The notes below the pieces were generated by a model that was not told the DNA's origin, searched no databases, and worked only from the letters and a program-made list of their open reading frames with translations. Position numbers and translations under genes: made by a program. From Thioclava sp. JE_KL1 (GTDB taxonomy: Bacteria; Pseudomonadota; Alphaproteobacteria; Rhodobacterales; Rhodobacteraceae): DNA of 64,000 nt. This document shows, piece by piece, positions 1 to 7,691 of this stretch; positions within the stretch are counted from its first letter, which is position 1; the number at the start of each line of letters is the position of its first letter. The stretch is taken from NCBI RefSeq assembly GCF_009296265.1, contig NZ_WBJS01000002.1, forward strand, positions 477,533-541,532, given 5' to 3'.

Positions 1-1
1 C

Positions 2-106
2 GCGCTGGCGGCCTTGGCCGGGCTGATCGCCCATGTCGCCCTGCACCGAAGCTGGCCCCTCCCGCGCCTGCGCCTCACGCCCTCCACCCCTGTTTCTACG
101 AGTTGA
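2..106 (+). CDS. C-terminal end of an unidentified membrane protein (partial)
   Basis: The window opens inside a reading frame that runs to a TGA at 104-106, four bases before the next start codon. The 34 visible residues begin with a hydrophobic stretch rich in Ala, Leu and Gly and end in a short Pro/Arg/Thr-rich tail, which fits the last transmembrane helix and cytoplasmic tail of an inner-membrane protein. The tight spacing to the downstream periplasmic adaptor suggests it is the transporter partner (an MFS/DHA2 or FUSC-type pump), but too little is visible to name the family. Confidence 0.5.
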   Translation, partial: ALAALAGLIAHVALHRSWPLPRLRLTPSTPVSTS

Positions 107-110
107 TCCG

Positions 111-1151
111 ATGTCACAGACCCGCCGCTATCTCGCTTCCGCCCTGATCCTTCTCATTGCGCTCGCCGGTGTCGCGACCGTGCTCTATGCATGGCGCCTG
201 CCGCCGTTCCGTTCTGACGTGGCCTGGACCGACAATGCCTATCTGCAGGGCAAGGTCACGCCGATCTCTGCTCAGGTCGCCGCCGAGGTCACGGCGGTGC
301 CGGTCAGCGACTTCGAAGAGGTCAAGAAAGGCGACGTGCTGGTGCGGCTGGATGATCGTGCGTTGAAAGCGGCGGTGGAGCAGGCGCAGGCTGCGCTCGA
401 GACGGCGAAGGCCGCGCAGTCGAACGGGGCGCAGGCGGTGAATTCGGCGAAGGCGACGCTCGAGGCGAAGCAGGCTTCGCTCGCCTCGGCGAAAGCAGCC
501 CAAGCCACGGCGCAGACCGCGCGGGACCGGGCGTCGAAACTGACGAAGAAAAGCTATGTCTCGCAATCGGATGCCGATCAGGCGCAGCTTACGCTCGATC
601 AGGCGAAGGCGGGCGTACAGGAGGCGCAAAGCGCCATCGACGTGGCCGAGCAGGCGGTGCAGACCGCACAGTTGAACAAACACTCGCTCGCCGCGAAAAC
701 CGATGCGGCTCAGGCCGCGCTGGATGCGGCGCAGGTGGCTCTCGACCATGCCGTGATCCGTGCGCCCGATGATGGGCGGCTGGGCCAGGTCTCGGCGCGA
801 GTCGGCAAATTCGTCAGCGCCGGATCGACGCTGGTGTCGCTCGTGCCCTCCGATCTCTGGCTGATCGCGAATTACAAGGAGACTCAACTTGCGGGGCTGC
901 AGATGGGCGAGCCGGTGACTTTCACCGTCGATGCGCTCGGCAAGACCGAGTTCAAAGGCCATATCGAACGCTTCTCGCCCGCGACGGCAGGGCAGTTCAG
1001 CCTGTTGTCGGGCTCCAATGCGACCGGGAATTTCACCAAGATCGCGCAGCGCGTGCCGGTCCGGATCGCGATAGACCCCGATCAACTTCAGGCCCAACGA
1101 CTGGCCCCGGGTCTGTCCGCCGAGGTCAGCGCCCCGCAGCACGGATCGTGA
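111..1151 (+). CDS. HlyD/EmrA-family periplasmic adaptor of an efflux pump
   Basis: The protein is 346 residues if it starts at the ATG at 111. An upstream in-frame ATG at 33 would overlap the preceding gene. Residues about 8-28 form one membrane anchor. A lipoyl-like half-motif (DNAYLQGKVTPISAQV) follows, then a long Ala/Gln-rich coiled coil (about 95-215), the second lipoyl half (VIRAPDDGRLG) and a beta-barrel region. This is the layout of EmrA-type membrane fusion proteins that link an inner-membrane pump to an outer-membrane channel. The gene lies directly after the end of a membrane-protein gene, so the two probably form one tripartite exporter operon. The substrate cannot be told from the sequence. 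Confidence 0.85.
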   Translation: MSQTRRYLASALILLIALAGVATVLYAWRLPPFRSDVAWTDNAYLQGKVTPISAQVAAEVTAVPVSDFEEVKKGDVLVRLDDRALKAAVEQAQAALETAKAAQSNGAQAVNSAKATLEAKQASLASAKAAQATAQTARDRASKLTKKSYVSQSDADQAQLTLDQAKAGVQEAQSAIDVAEQAVQTAQLNKHSLAAKTDAAQAALDAAQVALDHAVIRAPDDGRLGQVSARVGKFVSAGSTLVSLVPSDLWLIANYKETQLAGLQMGEPVTFTVDALGKTEFKGHIERFSPATAGQFSLLSGSNATGNFTKIAQRVPVRIAIDPDQLQAQRLAPGLSAEVSAPQHGS

Positions 1152-1654
1152 TCCGCCGTCAGCTATGCGGAAAGCGCAGCGCGGCTATGTCGAATAAGCT
1201 GTTTCTGCGGCGCAGCATTTGTGCGAAAAAGATTTCAACGCAGCGAGCAAATCGTTGCAACAGTTCCTGAGGCTCTCTCCTCCTCCCTGAGCCTCGGAAA
1301 TTGGCGGTGGCCTCTCTCCTCCTCCCTGAGGTCACCGCCTCCTCCTCCCCTTGGATGACCGACATGCGCCACCAAACGGCGCCGTTTTCAATCGTGAAAA
1401 CGCGTTCGAGCTGTTGATCGGCGCGACCACATGAAGGTCCTGTTGGAATAGTTGGTCAGCGTGATTCCGGCGGCGAAGTGAAGCCGTTCGTCCTCGAGCG
1501 AAAGGTGCTGCGATTTATGGCCGTCGTTTGGGTCGAGAGAGCGCAGCTCTGGAGACGTCGCGTCGCCGCCGCCTGTTAACAAGCCGAGCAGAGGCCAATT
1601 TCACGGCCTGAGCGGCCAGCGAAACCTCAAACAATTCAGTTCTACTGAGAAAAG
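1152..1654. other. Gene-poor gap before tRNA-Gln
   Basis: No convincing gene is seen in these 500 bases. Open frames on the minus strand (about 64-84 codons) lack ribosome-binding sites and recognisable domains. The stretch contains a pyrimidine-rich direct repeat (listed separately) and otherwise looks like non-coding spacer. Confidence 0.5.
1273..1330. repeat. Two-copy 19-bp pyrimidine-rich direct repeat, 39-bp period
   Basis: The 19-base string CTCTCTCCTCCTCCCTGAG occurs at 1273-1291 and again, identical, at 1312-1330. A third degenerate pyrimidine block follows at about 1336-1350. The first copy also forms a small stem (GAGGCTC at 1269-1275 with GAGCCTC at 1289-1295). On the minus strand the blocks read as purine-rich GGAGGAGGAGAG tracts. 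No gene function is evident. Confidence 0.6.
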
Positions 1655-1729
1655 TGGCTGGGGCGGTAGGATTCGAACCTACGGTGCGCGGTACCAAAAA
1701 CCGGTGCCTTACCACTTGGCTACGCCCCA
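1655..1729 (-). tRNA. tRNA-Gln (anticodon TTG)
   Basis: Read on the minus strand, the sequence begins TGGGGCGTAGCCAAGTGG and ends with CGCCCCA, a discriminator G and an encoded CCA. The seven-base acceptor stem pairs perfectly. The anticodon loop is TTTTGGT with anticodon TTG, and the T-arm has the GGTTCGAATCC signature. The 75-base length including CCA is normal for tRNA-Gln. Confidence 0.95.
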
Positions 1730-1828
1730 ACGTGGGGGGGTATGTAGCCAAGTGGGCGCGGGGCTTCAAGAGGAAAATCCGACAAATTTCGATTGCGCGT
1801 CGCGCGCCGCTACGGCAAGCGAGACGGC

Positions 1829-3019
1829 ATGGAAAATTGCGATGTTTTAGTGTTGGGCGCAGGGGCTGCCGGACTGATGGCCGGGATCGAGGCGGCGCGA
1901 CGCGGGCGCTCGGTGCGGGTGCTCGACCATGCGCGGCGTCCGGGCGAGAAGATTCGAATCTCTGGCGGCGGGCGGTGCAACTTCACCAACCGTCTGCTGA
2001 CCCGGCAAAACGCGACCGAACGATTCCTGTCGCGAAATCCCCGCTTCGCGCTCTCGGCGCTGTCGCGCTACACGCCCGCGGATTTCATCGCGCGGCTCGA
2101 TGCGGCGGGGATCGCCTGGCACGAGAAGCATCTGGGGCAGCTCTTCTGCGACGGGAAGGCCACGCAGATCATCGACCTGCTGTTGCGCGATCTGCGCGCG
2201 GCAGGCGGCGTGCTGTCGCTCGAGACGGAGATCGAGCGAGTGGAGCGGGAGGACGAGGGCTTCCTCGTCACGACCTCGCAAGGCCCGATCCGCGCGGCTT
2301 CGGTGATTGTCGCGACGGGCGGCAAGTCGATCCCGAAGATGGGCGCGTCCAGCCTCGGCTACGAAATCGCGCGGACATTCGGCCTCGATATCGTGGAAAC
2401 GCGACCCGCTCTGGTGCCGCTGACCTTCGCCGAGCAGGATCTGGCGCGCACCGCGCCGCTGTCGGGTCTCGCGCGGCCCGTCGATCTGCGCCTCGGCAAG
2501 ACGCATTTCGCCGAGGATCTGCTGTTCACCCATCGCGGGCTGTCAGGGCCCGCCATCCTGCAAATCTCCAGCTATTGGCGCGAGGGCGACACGCTCAAGA
2601 TCGATCTGGCGCCGGGCAATGACATTGCGGCGGCCCTGTCGGAGCAGCGCGACGCGGCGGGACGGCAGGCGCTGCACAATGCGCTCGCGCGGCATCTGCC
2701 GGAGAAGCTCGCGCATTTCGTGGTGGCGGAAGCGAAGCTATCGGGGCGGCTGGCCGAGCAATCGAACAAGGACCTCGCCAAGCTCGATGATCAGATCCAT
2801 CGCTGGCAGGTGCGGCCCGTCAGTTCGGAAGGGTTTCGCACGGCGGAGGTCACGCTGGGCGGCGTGTCGACCGCTGTGCTCGATGCGAAGACGATGCAGG
2901 CGAAGCAGGTGCCGGGGCTCTATTTCATCGGTGAAGTGGTGGACGTCACCGGCTGGCTCGGCGGTTACAACTTCCAGTGGGCCTGGGCGTCCGGCTGGGC
3001 CGCAGGGCAGGTGGCCTGA
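1829..3019 (+). CDS. BaiN/HI0933-type NAD(P)/FAD-dependent oxidoreductase
   Basis: This is a 396-residue flavoprotein of the HI0933/BaiN family (usual length about 390-410). An N-terminal dinucleotide-binding motif GAGAAG lies at residues 10-15. It is followed by the family block SGGGRCNFTN, an ATGGKS motif after the FAD domain, and the conserved C-terminal GGYNFQWAWASGWAAG that closes the FAD site. I place the start at the ATG at 1829, because residues upstream of it in the same frame are Arg-rich and not family-like. The in vivo substrate of most family members is unknown. It is flanked by tRNA-Gln and a convergent UDP-glucose dehydrogenase, so context gives no pathway. Confidence 0.88.
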   Translation: MENCDVLVLGAGAAGLMAGIEAARRGRSVRVLDHARRPGEKIRISGGGRCNFTNRLLTRQNATERFLSRNPRFALSALSRYTPADFIARLDAAGIAWHEKHLGQLFCDGKATQIIDLLLRDLRAAGGVLSLETEIERVEREDEGFLVTTSQGPIRAASVIVATGGKSIPKMGASSLGYEIARTFGLDIVETRPALVPLTFAEQDLARTAPLSGLARPVDLRLGKTHFAEDLLFTHRGLSGPAILQISSYWREGDTLKIDLAPGNDIAAALSEQRDAAGRQALHNALARHLPEKLAHFVVAEAKLSGRLAEQSNKDLAKLDDQIHRWQVRPVSSEGFRTAEVTLGGVSTAVLDAKTMQAKQVPGLYFIGEVVDVTGWLGGYNFQWAWASGWAAGQVA

Positions 3020-3029
3020 CCACGCGCCT

Positions 3030-3130
3030 CTTCCTCTTGGGAGAAATATCCCGGGGGGCCGAAGGGCGGGGGCAGGGCCCCCTCTTTCTCCGTGGATTGT
3101 CGCCCTCCAGCGACGGGGGCAGAGCCCCCT
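3030..3130. repeat. GC-rich intergenic repeat, copy A
   Basis: The spacer between two convergent genes carries CTTCCTCTTGG followed by GAGAAATATCCCGGGGGG (3030-3058), then two palindromic blocks, GGGGGCAGGGCCCCCT (3068-3083) and GGGGGCAGAGCCCCCT (3115-3130). The same modules in the same order occur at 51983-52103. It therefore belongs to a dispersed intergenic repeat family, probably acting as a terminator or REP-like element after genes. Confidence 0.7.
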
Positions 3131-3158
3131 CCCGGATCGGTTTCAATGCCGTCGGGCC

Positions 3159-4463
3159 TTACCGCCCGACCGCGACGTAATCCGCGAAGCCCGCCTTCCT
3201 GACGTCCTTCTCGGAGTAGATGTTGCGCAGGTCGGCCATGCGCGCGGTCTCCATCGTCGCTGCGATCTTCTGCAGGTCGAGCGCGCGGAACTCGTTCCAC
3301 TCGGTCAGGATCACCACGCAATCAGCCTTCTCCGCCGCCGCATAGGCATCATCCATCCAGGACACGCCCGGCAGCAGTGCCTCGCCCTCGCGCTTGCCCT
3401 GCGGGTCGACCACGCGGACCTTCGCGCCGCCACCCACCAGTGCGGGCACGATGGTCAGGGCAGGGGCCTCGCGCATGTCGTCGGTGTTCGGCTTGAAGGT
3501 CACGCCATAGATCGCGATCGTCTTGCCGTTGACCGAGCCTCCGCAGAGATCGACGACCTTCTCGATCATCCGGCGCTTGATGTCGTCATTCACCTTGATC
3601 ACCGTCTCGACGATCTCCATCGGGCAGGAATAGTCTTGACCAATCCGCGCGAGCGCCGCGGTGTCCTTCGGGAAACACGAACCGCCATAGCCCGGACCCG
3701 CATGGAGGAACTTGTTGCCGATCCGGCCGTCGAGCCCCATGCCGCGCGAGACCTGTTTGATATCCGCGCCGGTCTTTTCGCAGAGCCGCGCGATCTCGTT
3801 GATGAAGGTGATCTTCGTCGCGAGGAACGCGTTGGCCGCGTATTTGATCATCTCGGCGGTTTCCAGATCGGTATAGAGGATCGGGAATTCGCGCAGGAAG
3901 AGCGGGCGGTAGATCTCACCCATCACGGCCTCGGCCTTCTCCGAGGTGGTGCCGACGACGACCCGGTCGGGCCGCATGAAATCGTCGATCGCCGCGCCCT
4001 CGCGCAGGAATTCGGGGTTCGAGGCGACGTCGAATTCGATATCGGGGCGGGTCTTGCGCACGACCTCCGCGACCTGACGGTTCGTGCCCACCGGCACTGT
4101 CGATTTCGTCACGATCACCGCATAGCCGGTCATCGCGTTGGCGATCTCCTCGGCGGCGGCCATCACATAGGTCAGATCCGCATGGCCGTCGCCGCGCCGC
4201 GTCGGCGTGCCGACCGCGATGAAGACCGCATCGGCGCCTGCGACCGCGGCCTTGAGATCGGTGGTGAAGGTCAGGCGTCCGCCTTCGACGTTCTTCACCA
4301 TCAATTCGTCGAGCCCCGGCTCGTAGATCGGCACGCGGCCGCCCTCGAGCATTTCGATCTTCGCGGGGTTCTTGTCGACGCAAACGACCTCATGGCCGAA
4401 ATCCGAGAAACACACCCCCGAAACAAGGCCAACATAGCCCGTGCCGATCATCGCGATTTTCAT
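3159..4463 (-). CDS. ugd: UDP-glucose 6-dehydrogenase
   Basis: The 434-residue protein oxidises UDP-glucose to UDP-glucuronate with two NAD+ (EC 1.1.1.22), supplying precursors for surface polysaccharides. Visible hallmarks are the N-terminal NAD motif GTGYVGL (7-13), SNPEFLREG (148-156), the central helix MIKYAANAFLATKI and the catalytic-cysteine loop GPGYGGSCFPKDT with Cys263. Length matches the family. The start at 4463 is preceded by AGGACGAG on the coding strand; an extension upstream in frame is not family-like. It stands alone, with no polysaccharide cluster next to it. Confidence 0.93.
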   Translation of the reverse strand: MKIAMIGTGYVGLVSGVCFSDFGHEVVCVDKNPAKIEMLEGGRVPIYEPGLDELMVKNVEGGRLTFTTDLKAAVAGADAVFIAVGTPTRRGDGHADLTYVMAAAEEIANAMTGYAVIVTKSTVPVGTNRQVAEVVRKTRPDIEFDVASNPEFLREGAAIDDFMRPDRVVVGTTSEKAEAVMGEIYRPLFLREFPILYTDLETAEMIKYAANAFLATKITFINEIARLCEKTGADIKQVSRGMGLDGRIGNKFLHAGPGYGGSCFPKDTAALARIGQDYSCPMEIVETVIKVNDDIKRRMIEKVVDLCGGSVNGKTIAIYGVTFKPNTDDMREAPALTIVPALVGGGAKVRVVDPQGKREGEALLPGVSWMDDAYAAAEKADCVVILTEWNEFRALDLQKIAATMETARMADLRNIYSEKDVRKAGFADYVAVGR

Positions 4464-4775
4464 ATTCTCGTCCTTGCCTGTGCTGTGTCGGTGCCTTGAT
4501 TCCCGGGCGGCGAAATTGCAAGCCGGTTCCGGACAAGTTCTCGTAATTCTTCTCAGAATCCGCGTCACTCCAGAAGCGCGGAATGGTAGCCTGTGCCGCG
4601 TTAGACACGAATTCTGGGCATTTCATGCAAGAAAAGTGCCAAAGTGCAACAGTCTTCGCCTCTGCGTGAATGGGCCGTGTATTTCACTCTTTGCAATCCC
4701 GGGAAGCTGTGTAAGTCTCGCCGGGAAGCTGCCAGAAAAGTCCGGCGGCTCCCTACGGTAATGACGGAGATTACT
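4464..4775. other. Divergent intergenic region (ugd / small secreted protein)
   Basis: About 310 bases separate the divergent starts of ugd and the 62-residue protein. I see no gene and no clear regulatory motif. It must hold the promoters of both. Confidence 0.5.
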
Positions 4776-4964
4776 ATGAAAAAGATCGCTACCATCGCCC
4801 TGGCCCTCGGCCTCACCGGTTCGACCGCTTTTGCTGGCGGCTACACCGCTCCGGTCGTCGAGCCCGAGCCCGTTGTGGTTGAGCAGTCGTCGTCCTCGAA
4901 CGCCGGCATCATCATCCCGGTTCTGCTGCTGCTCGGCGTTGCTGTCGCAGCCTCGAACAACTAA
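4776..4964 (+). CDS. Small hydrophobic secreted/membrane protein
   Basis: This 62-residue protein has a clear signal peptide (MKKIATIALALG..., cleavage near AFA-GG at about residue 20). A short Pro/Glu/Val spacer (VVEPEPVVVEQ), a run of serines and a C-terminal hydrophobic segment (about 44-58) follow. The ATG at 4776 is chosen because GGAG stands seven bases upstream and a signal peptide begins there; the longer frame upstream is not protein-like. It is followed by a strong terminator, so it is a monocistronic, probably well-expressed gene. Similar short proteins occur in Rhodobacteraceae, but I know of no function. Confidence 0.75.
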   Translation: MKKIATIALALGLTGSTAFAGGYTAPVVEPEPVVVEQSSSSNAGIIIPVLLLLGVAVAASNN

Positions 4965-4989
4965 TTTCGGGTAACACCGAATTGGAAGG

Positions 4990-5017
4990 GGCCGGACGTA
5001 CGCGTTCCGGCCTTTTT
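4990..5017 (+). terminator. Rho-independent terminator of the 62-residue protein gene
   Basis: The GGCCGGA stem pairs with TCCGGCC and is followed directly by TTTTT. Confidence 0.85.
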
Positions 5018-5061
5018 CATTTCCGGAGATACGGGGTAGGGCCTGACGCTCCGGGGACAGG

Positions 5062-5089
5062 AAAAACCCGCGCTTGGCGCGGGTTTTTC
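5062..5089. terminator. Second stem-loop terminator
   Basis: AAAAACCCGCGC, a TTG loop and GCGCGGGTTTTT form a near-perfect hairpin with an A-run before it and a T-run after it, so it can work in both directions. Confidence 0.75.
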
Positions 5090-5236
5090 TTTTGCGGGAA
5101 GGAGCGGTTTTGCCACGCGTCGAGTGTCGCTGCTGTGGCCGCACGACAGGTCCCGTCATCTCGCGAAAAGCAAAACTGGACGTTGGGGGCATCCGCCGGG
5201 TAAATCCGCTTTGGACCGCGTGAGAGGGAGACCCGC

Positions 5237-6280
5237 ATGAGCCAGAGATTTACCCGCCGTGAGAGTTTCGCCCTTGCCGCCGGTGCCGCCGCCTTGGCCG
5301 CGCCGCCTGTGCTGGCCGCAGAGCCCGAGGTCACGCTGCGCCTGCATCAATTCCTGCCGCTGACCAGCTTCGTGCCCGCCCATATCCTCACCCCTTGGAT
5401 CGCGGCGGTCGAGGAGGCGTCGCAGGGCCGGGTGCGCATCCAGCATTACCCCTCGATGCAGCTGGGCGGGAAGCCGACCGATCTTATCGATCAGGTCACT
5501 GACGGGGTTGTCGACATCGTCTGGACGCTGCCGGGCTACACGCCGGGACGGTTCCCGCGCACCGAGGTGATGGAGCTTCCCTTCCTGGTCGCTGAAGCCG
5601 AGGCGGCGTCTGCTGCGCTGTGGGAGCTGGCGCAGGCGGAGATGGTCGATACGGATTTCCGCGACATTCACCTGCTGGGCACCTGGGTGCACGGGCCGGG
5701 CGTGATCCATGCGAACAAGTCCGTTCGCGCGATCCCCGATTTCGAAGGGCTGAAACTGCGCGGCCCGTCGCGGGTGACGACGAAGCTGCTCGAGCATTTC
5801 GGCGCGACGGCTGTCGAGATGCCGGTTCCGGCTGTCCCCGAGGCGCTCTCGCACGGGACGATCGACGGGGCGCTCCTGCCTTGGGAGGTCTCGGCCTCGC
5901 TGCGGATCGGCGAGCTGGTCCATCACCACACGCAATTCGCTGGCCCCTCGATCTATACGGCGAGCTTCATTCTCGCGATGAACAAGGACCGCTACGCCGC
6001 GCTCGACCCCGATCTGCAGGCCGCGATCGACAGCGTCTCGGGCGTTGAGTTCTCGGCGCAGGCGGGACACTTGCAGCAGGCCGAGGATATCCCCTCGCGT
6101 CAGGCCGCGATGGATCTGGGCAATGAGATCATCACGATCCCGGCCGAGGATACGTCGATCTGGAAAGACGCCTCGCAGCCGGTGATTGACGCATGGGTTG
6201 CCGAGATGGAGGAGAAGGGGGTGCCGGGTGAAGAGTTACTGAGCTCCGCCCGCGCTCTGATCGAGAAACATTCGTTCTGA
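5237..6280 (+). CDS. TRAP transporter periplasmic solute-binding protein (DctP family)
   Basis: The 347-residue protein begins with a twin-arginine-like leader (TRRESFALAAG...) ending near VLAAEP, followed by a DctP-type fold. Family blocks include an N-terminal TLRLHQF strand, PSMQLGG, GVVDIVW, the central GLKLRGPSR with the conserved Arg that contacts the carboxylate ligand, and GALLPWEV. Such proteins bind organic acids in the periplasm for DctQ/DctM membrane subunits. No dctQ or dctM is adjacent, so it is an orphan binding protein here; the small hydrophobic peptide immediately downstream is not long enough to be DctQ. The start at 5237 follows GAGGGAGAC. Confidence 0.88.
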   Translation: MSQRFTRRESFALAAGAAALAAPPVLAAEPEVTLRLHQFLPLTSFVPAHILTPWIAAVEEASQGRVRIQHYPSMQLGGKPTDLIDQVTDGVVDIVWTLPGYTPGRFPRTEVMELPFLVAEAEAASAALWELAQAEMVDTDFRDIHLLGTWVHGPGVIHANKSVRAIPDFEGLKLRGPSRVTTKLLEHFGATAVEMPVPAVPEALSHGTIDGALLPWEVSASLRIGELVHHHTQFAGPSIYTASFILAMNKDRYAALDPDLQAAIDSVSGVEFSAQAGHLQQAEDIPSRQAAMDLGNEIITIPAEDTSIWKDASQPVIDAWVAEMEEKGVPGEELLSSARALIEKHSF

Positions 6281-6292
6281 GGATGGGGCGCG

Positions 6293-6373
6293 GTGAGCTG
6301 GTTCGTGGGCGCCGATCTGATCTGCATCGCGCTGATCGTGGCGGTCCCGGCGCTCGCGCTTTTGCCACTCTGA
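6293..6373 (+). CDS. Possible 26-residue membrane peptide after the TRAP binding protein
   Basis: A GTG at 6293, about ten bases after GAGGA, opens a 26-codon frame. Apart from its first residues it encodes a single hydrophobic segment (GADLICIALIVAVPALALLP) and ends at the TGA at 6371-6373. It could be a genuine small membrane protein co-translated with the TRAP binding protein, or the residue of a deleted dctQ-like gene. The call rests only on position, start signal and hydrophobicity. Confidence 0.3.
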   Translation: MSWFVGADLICIALIVAVPALALLPL

Positions 6374-6442
6374 CGCAGGTCCGCAAAAGAGCGGTGATTT
6401 CTGCGCGCTTCTGTGCGAGCATGATGCCGAGGAGGACCGCCC

Positions 6443-6760
6443 ATGACCGAGATTACCAGCGATTTCAAAGGGCAGACCGTGATCTGTACCTTCGAGATGA
6501 CGCCCGCCACAGCTGACGAGTTGATGGAGAAGCTGCAAGCCGCCTATTCCGAGGTGATCTCGAAAGCGCCCGGTTTCATCGGCGCGGGCCTGCATATGAA
6601 CGACGCGCGCACGCGGATCGCGACCTATTCGAAATGGAACGAGCGGGGCGACTATCAGGCGATGCTGCGCAGCCCCGAGATGATCTCGCGCAACCGCGTG
6701 ATCTACACGCTGTGCCGCAACTTCGAGCCGGTGATGTATGAGGTTTCCGCCGATTTCTGA
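6443..6760 (+). CDS. Antibiotic biosynthesis monooxygenase (ABM)-like domain protein
   Basis: The 105-residue protein matches the small ferredoxin-like ABM fold. It has an N-terminal strand VICTFEMTPATADELM, a helix, then the strand pair GFIGAGLHMNDARTRIATYSKWNERGDY and a helix ending in a C-terminal strand. The pattern F-I-G-A-G followed by W-x-E/N near position 65 is typical of ABM/EthD-like dimeric proteins, which range from heme or quinol monooxygenases to proteins of unknown role. GGAGGA lies 8-13 bases before the start. No specific substrate can be given. Confidence 0.7.
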   Translation: MTEITSDFKGQTVICTFEMTPATADELMEKLQAAYSEVISKAPGFIGAGLHMNDARTRIATYSKWNERGDYQAMLRSPEMISRNRVIYTLCRNFEPVMYEVSADF

Positions 6761-6808
6761 CGGACCGGCATGCGTATTGCTGCGCTGCCGAATTGGTCGC
6801 GTGGAGAG

Positions 6809-6833
6809 GGAACTTCGGGGCGCTCTTCGCGTT
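6809..6833 (+). promoter_or_regulatory. GGAAC-N16-CGTT stress-type promoter of the glsB-like gene
   Basis: GGAAC at 6809-6813 is followed after exactly 16 bases by CGTT at 6830-6833, about 30 bases before the ATG at 6863. This is the arrangement of the general-stress (EcfG-type) ECF promoters of alphaproteobacteria. Which sigma factor uses it here is not shown. The downstream gene being a stress-associated membrane protein supports the call. Confidence 0.55.
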
Positions 6834-6862
6834 GTTGTGAAAAGACATATCGGAGTGACATC

Positions 6863-7135
6863 ATGGAAAGCGTTCTGCAAGCTATCGGCACGGTCGGGCT
6901 GATCCTTCTCGTGCTCGCAGGTCTTCTGGCGGGCTGGATCGCGAGCGTCGTCTCGGGCGGGCGTCACAAGGCCGCCTATCTGGCGATCGGCGTGGTCGGC
7001 GCCCTCATCACCCCCTTCATCGTCGCCCTTCTGGGCGGGGCGGTGCTCGCGGCGGGTGGGTTGCTTGCGATCATTGCCATCGCGCTTGTCGGCGCAGTCA
7101 TCGTGCTGGTCATCGGCAAGATGATCCTCGACTGA
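6863..7135 (+). CDS. GlsB/YeaQ/YmgE-family stress-response membrane protein
   Basis: The protein is 90 residues with three hydrophobic segments and the family block GWIASVVSGG between the first and second, characteristic of the transglycosylase-associated/GlsB family (usually 80-95 residues). These are inner-membrane proteins commonly induced by general stress; their biochemical role is unclear. The ATG at 6863 follows CGGAG, and a GGAAC-N16-CGTT promoter lies just upstream. An in-frame extension to 6770 would read through the promoter and is unlikely. Confidence 0.85.
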   Translation: MESVLQAIGTVGLILLVLAGLLAGWIASVVSGGRHKAAYLAIGVVGALITPFIVALLGGAVLAAGGLLAIIAIALVGAVIVLVIGKMILD

Positions 7136-7150
7136 CGCGGGCCGCGCGGA

Positions 7151-7615
7151 TTAGGGCAAAGGCCCGCCGCGCGCCAGCCACCATCCCAGCTTCAGGTAGG
7201 CGAACCCTTCACGGGCGCGAGCCTTCGCGCTCGCCCGATGCGGCGGGCAGTCCGCGCGCGCCCGCAGCCCCATCTGCCGCGCGATCATCACCGCGCGCGG
7301 CGCGTGGTAGGGATCGGTGACGACAATCACCTCGTCGCTCTCCAGATGCGCCCGGGCGAAGCCGATATTCTCGTAAGTGCTGGTCGAGCGATCTTCGAGA
7401 AAGATCGCCTCGGCCTCCACGCCTTCCGCGCGCAAGATCCGGGCCATCACCTCCGCCTCGCTCGGCGGATGCCGCCCGACACCCCCGCAACAGATCACCC
7501 GCTCCGCCGCGCCCGCCTGCCACAGCGCCGCCGCGTGCCGTGTGCGCCGTTGCAAGCTGGGTGAGGGGAGGCCCTCTGCCCAAACCGCTGCACCAAGGAT
7601 CAAAATCGCTCTCAT
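7151..7615 (-). CDS. YdcF/DUF218-family protein
   Basis: The 154-residue protein shows the DUF218 pattern: an opening strand ILILGAAV, a cluster of Arg and Ala residues (RRTRHAAALWQAG) with VICCGG, the EAEVMARIL helix, then FLEDRSTSTYENIGFA and VIVVTDPYHAPRA. Family members (YdcF, SanA, ElyC) are envelope-associated and may act on nucleotide- or sugar-containing ligands. This copy is short and has only a weak N-terminal hydrophobic segment, so it could be cytoplasmic. It is convergent with the GlsB-like gene, 15 bases apart. Confidence 0.82.
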   Translation of the reverse strand: MRAILILGAAVWAEGLPSPSLQRRTRHAAALWQAGAAERVICCGGVGRHPPSEAEVMARILRAEGVEAEAIFLEDRSTSTYENIGFARAHLESDEVIVVTDPYHAPRAVMIARQMGLRARADCPPHRASAKARAREGFAYLKLGWWLARGGPLP

Positions 7616-7691
7616 TTCGTTGAGCTAAAGTTTCACACTGCCGGCGACAAGGCTGGCAGTCGTGTTATGATCACGAAAAAGGGAGGTTAAC

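Noticed and set aside
1654..2622. A long frame through the tRNA-Gln gene into the flavoprotein
   Set aside because: It crosses a tRNA on the opposite strand and is out of frame with the clear BaiN-type protein.
2619..4499. A 626-codon plus-strand frame across the flavoprotein end and ugd
   Set aside because: It overlaps two well-supported genes and is a shadow frame.
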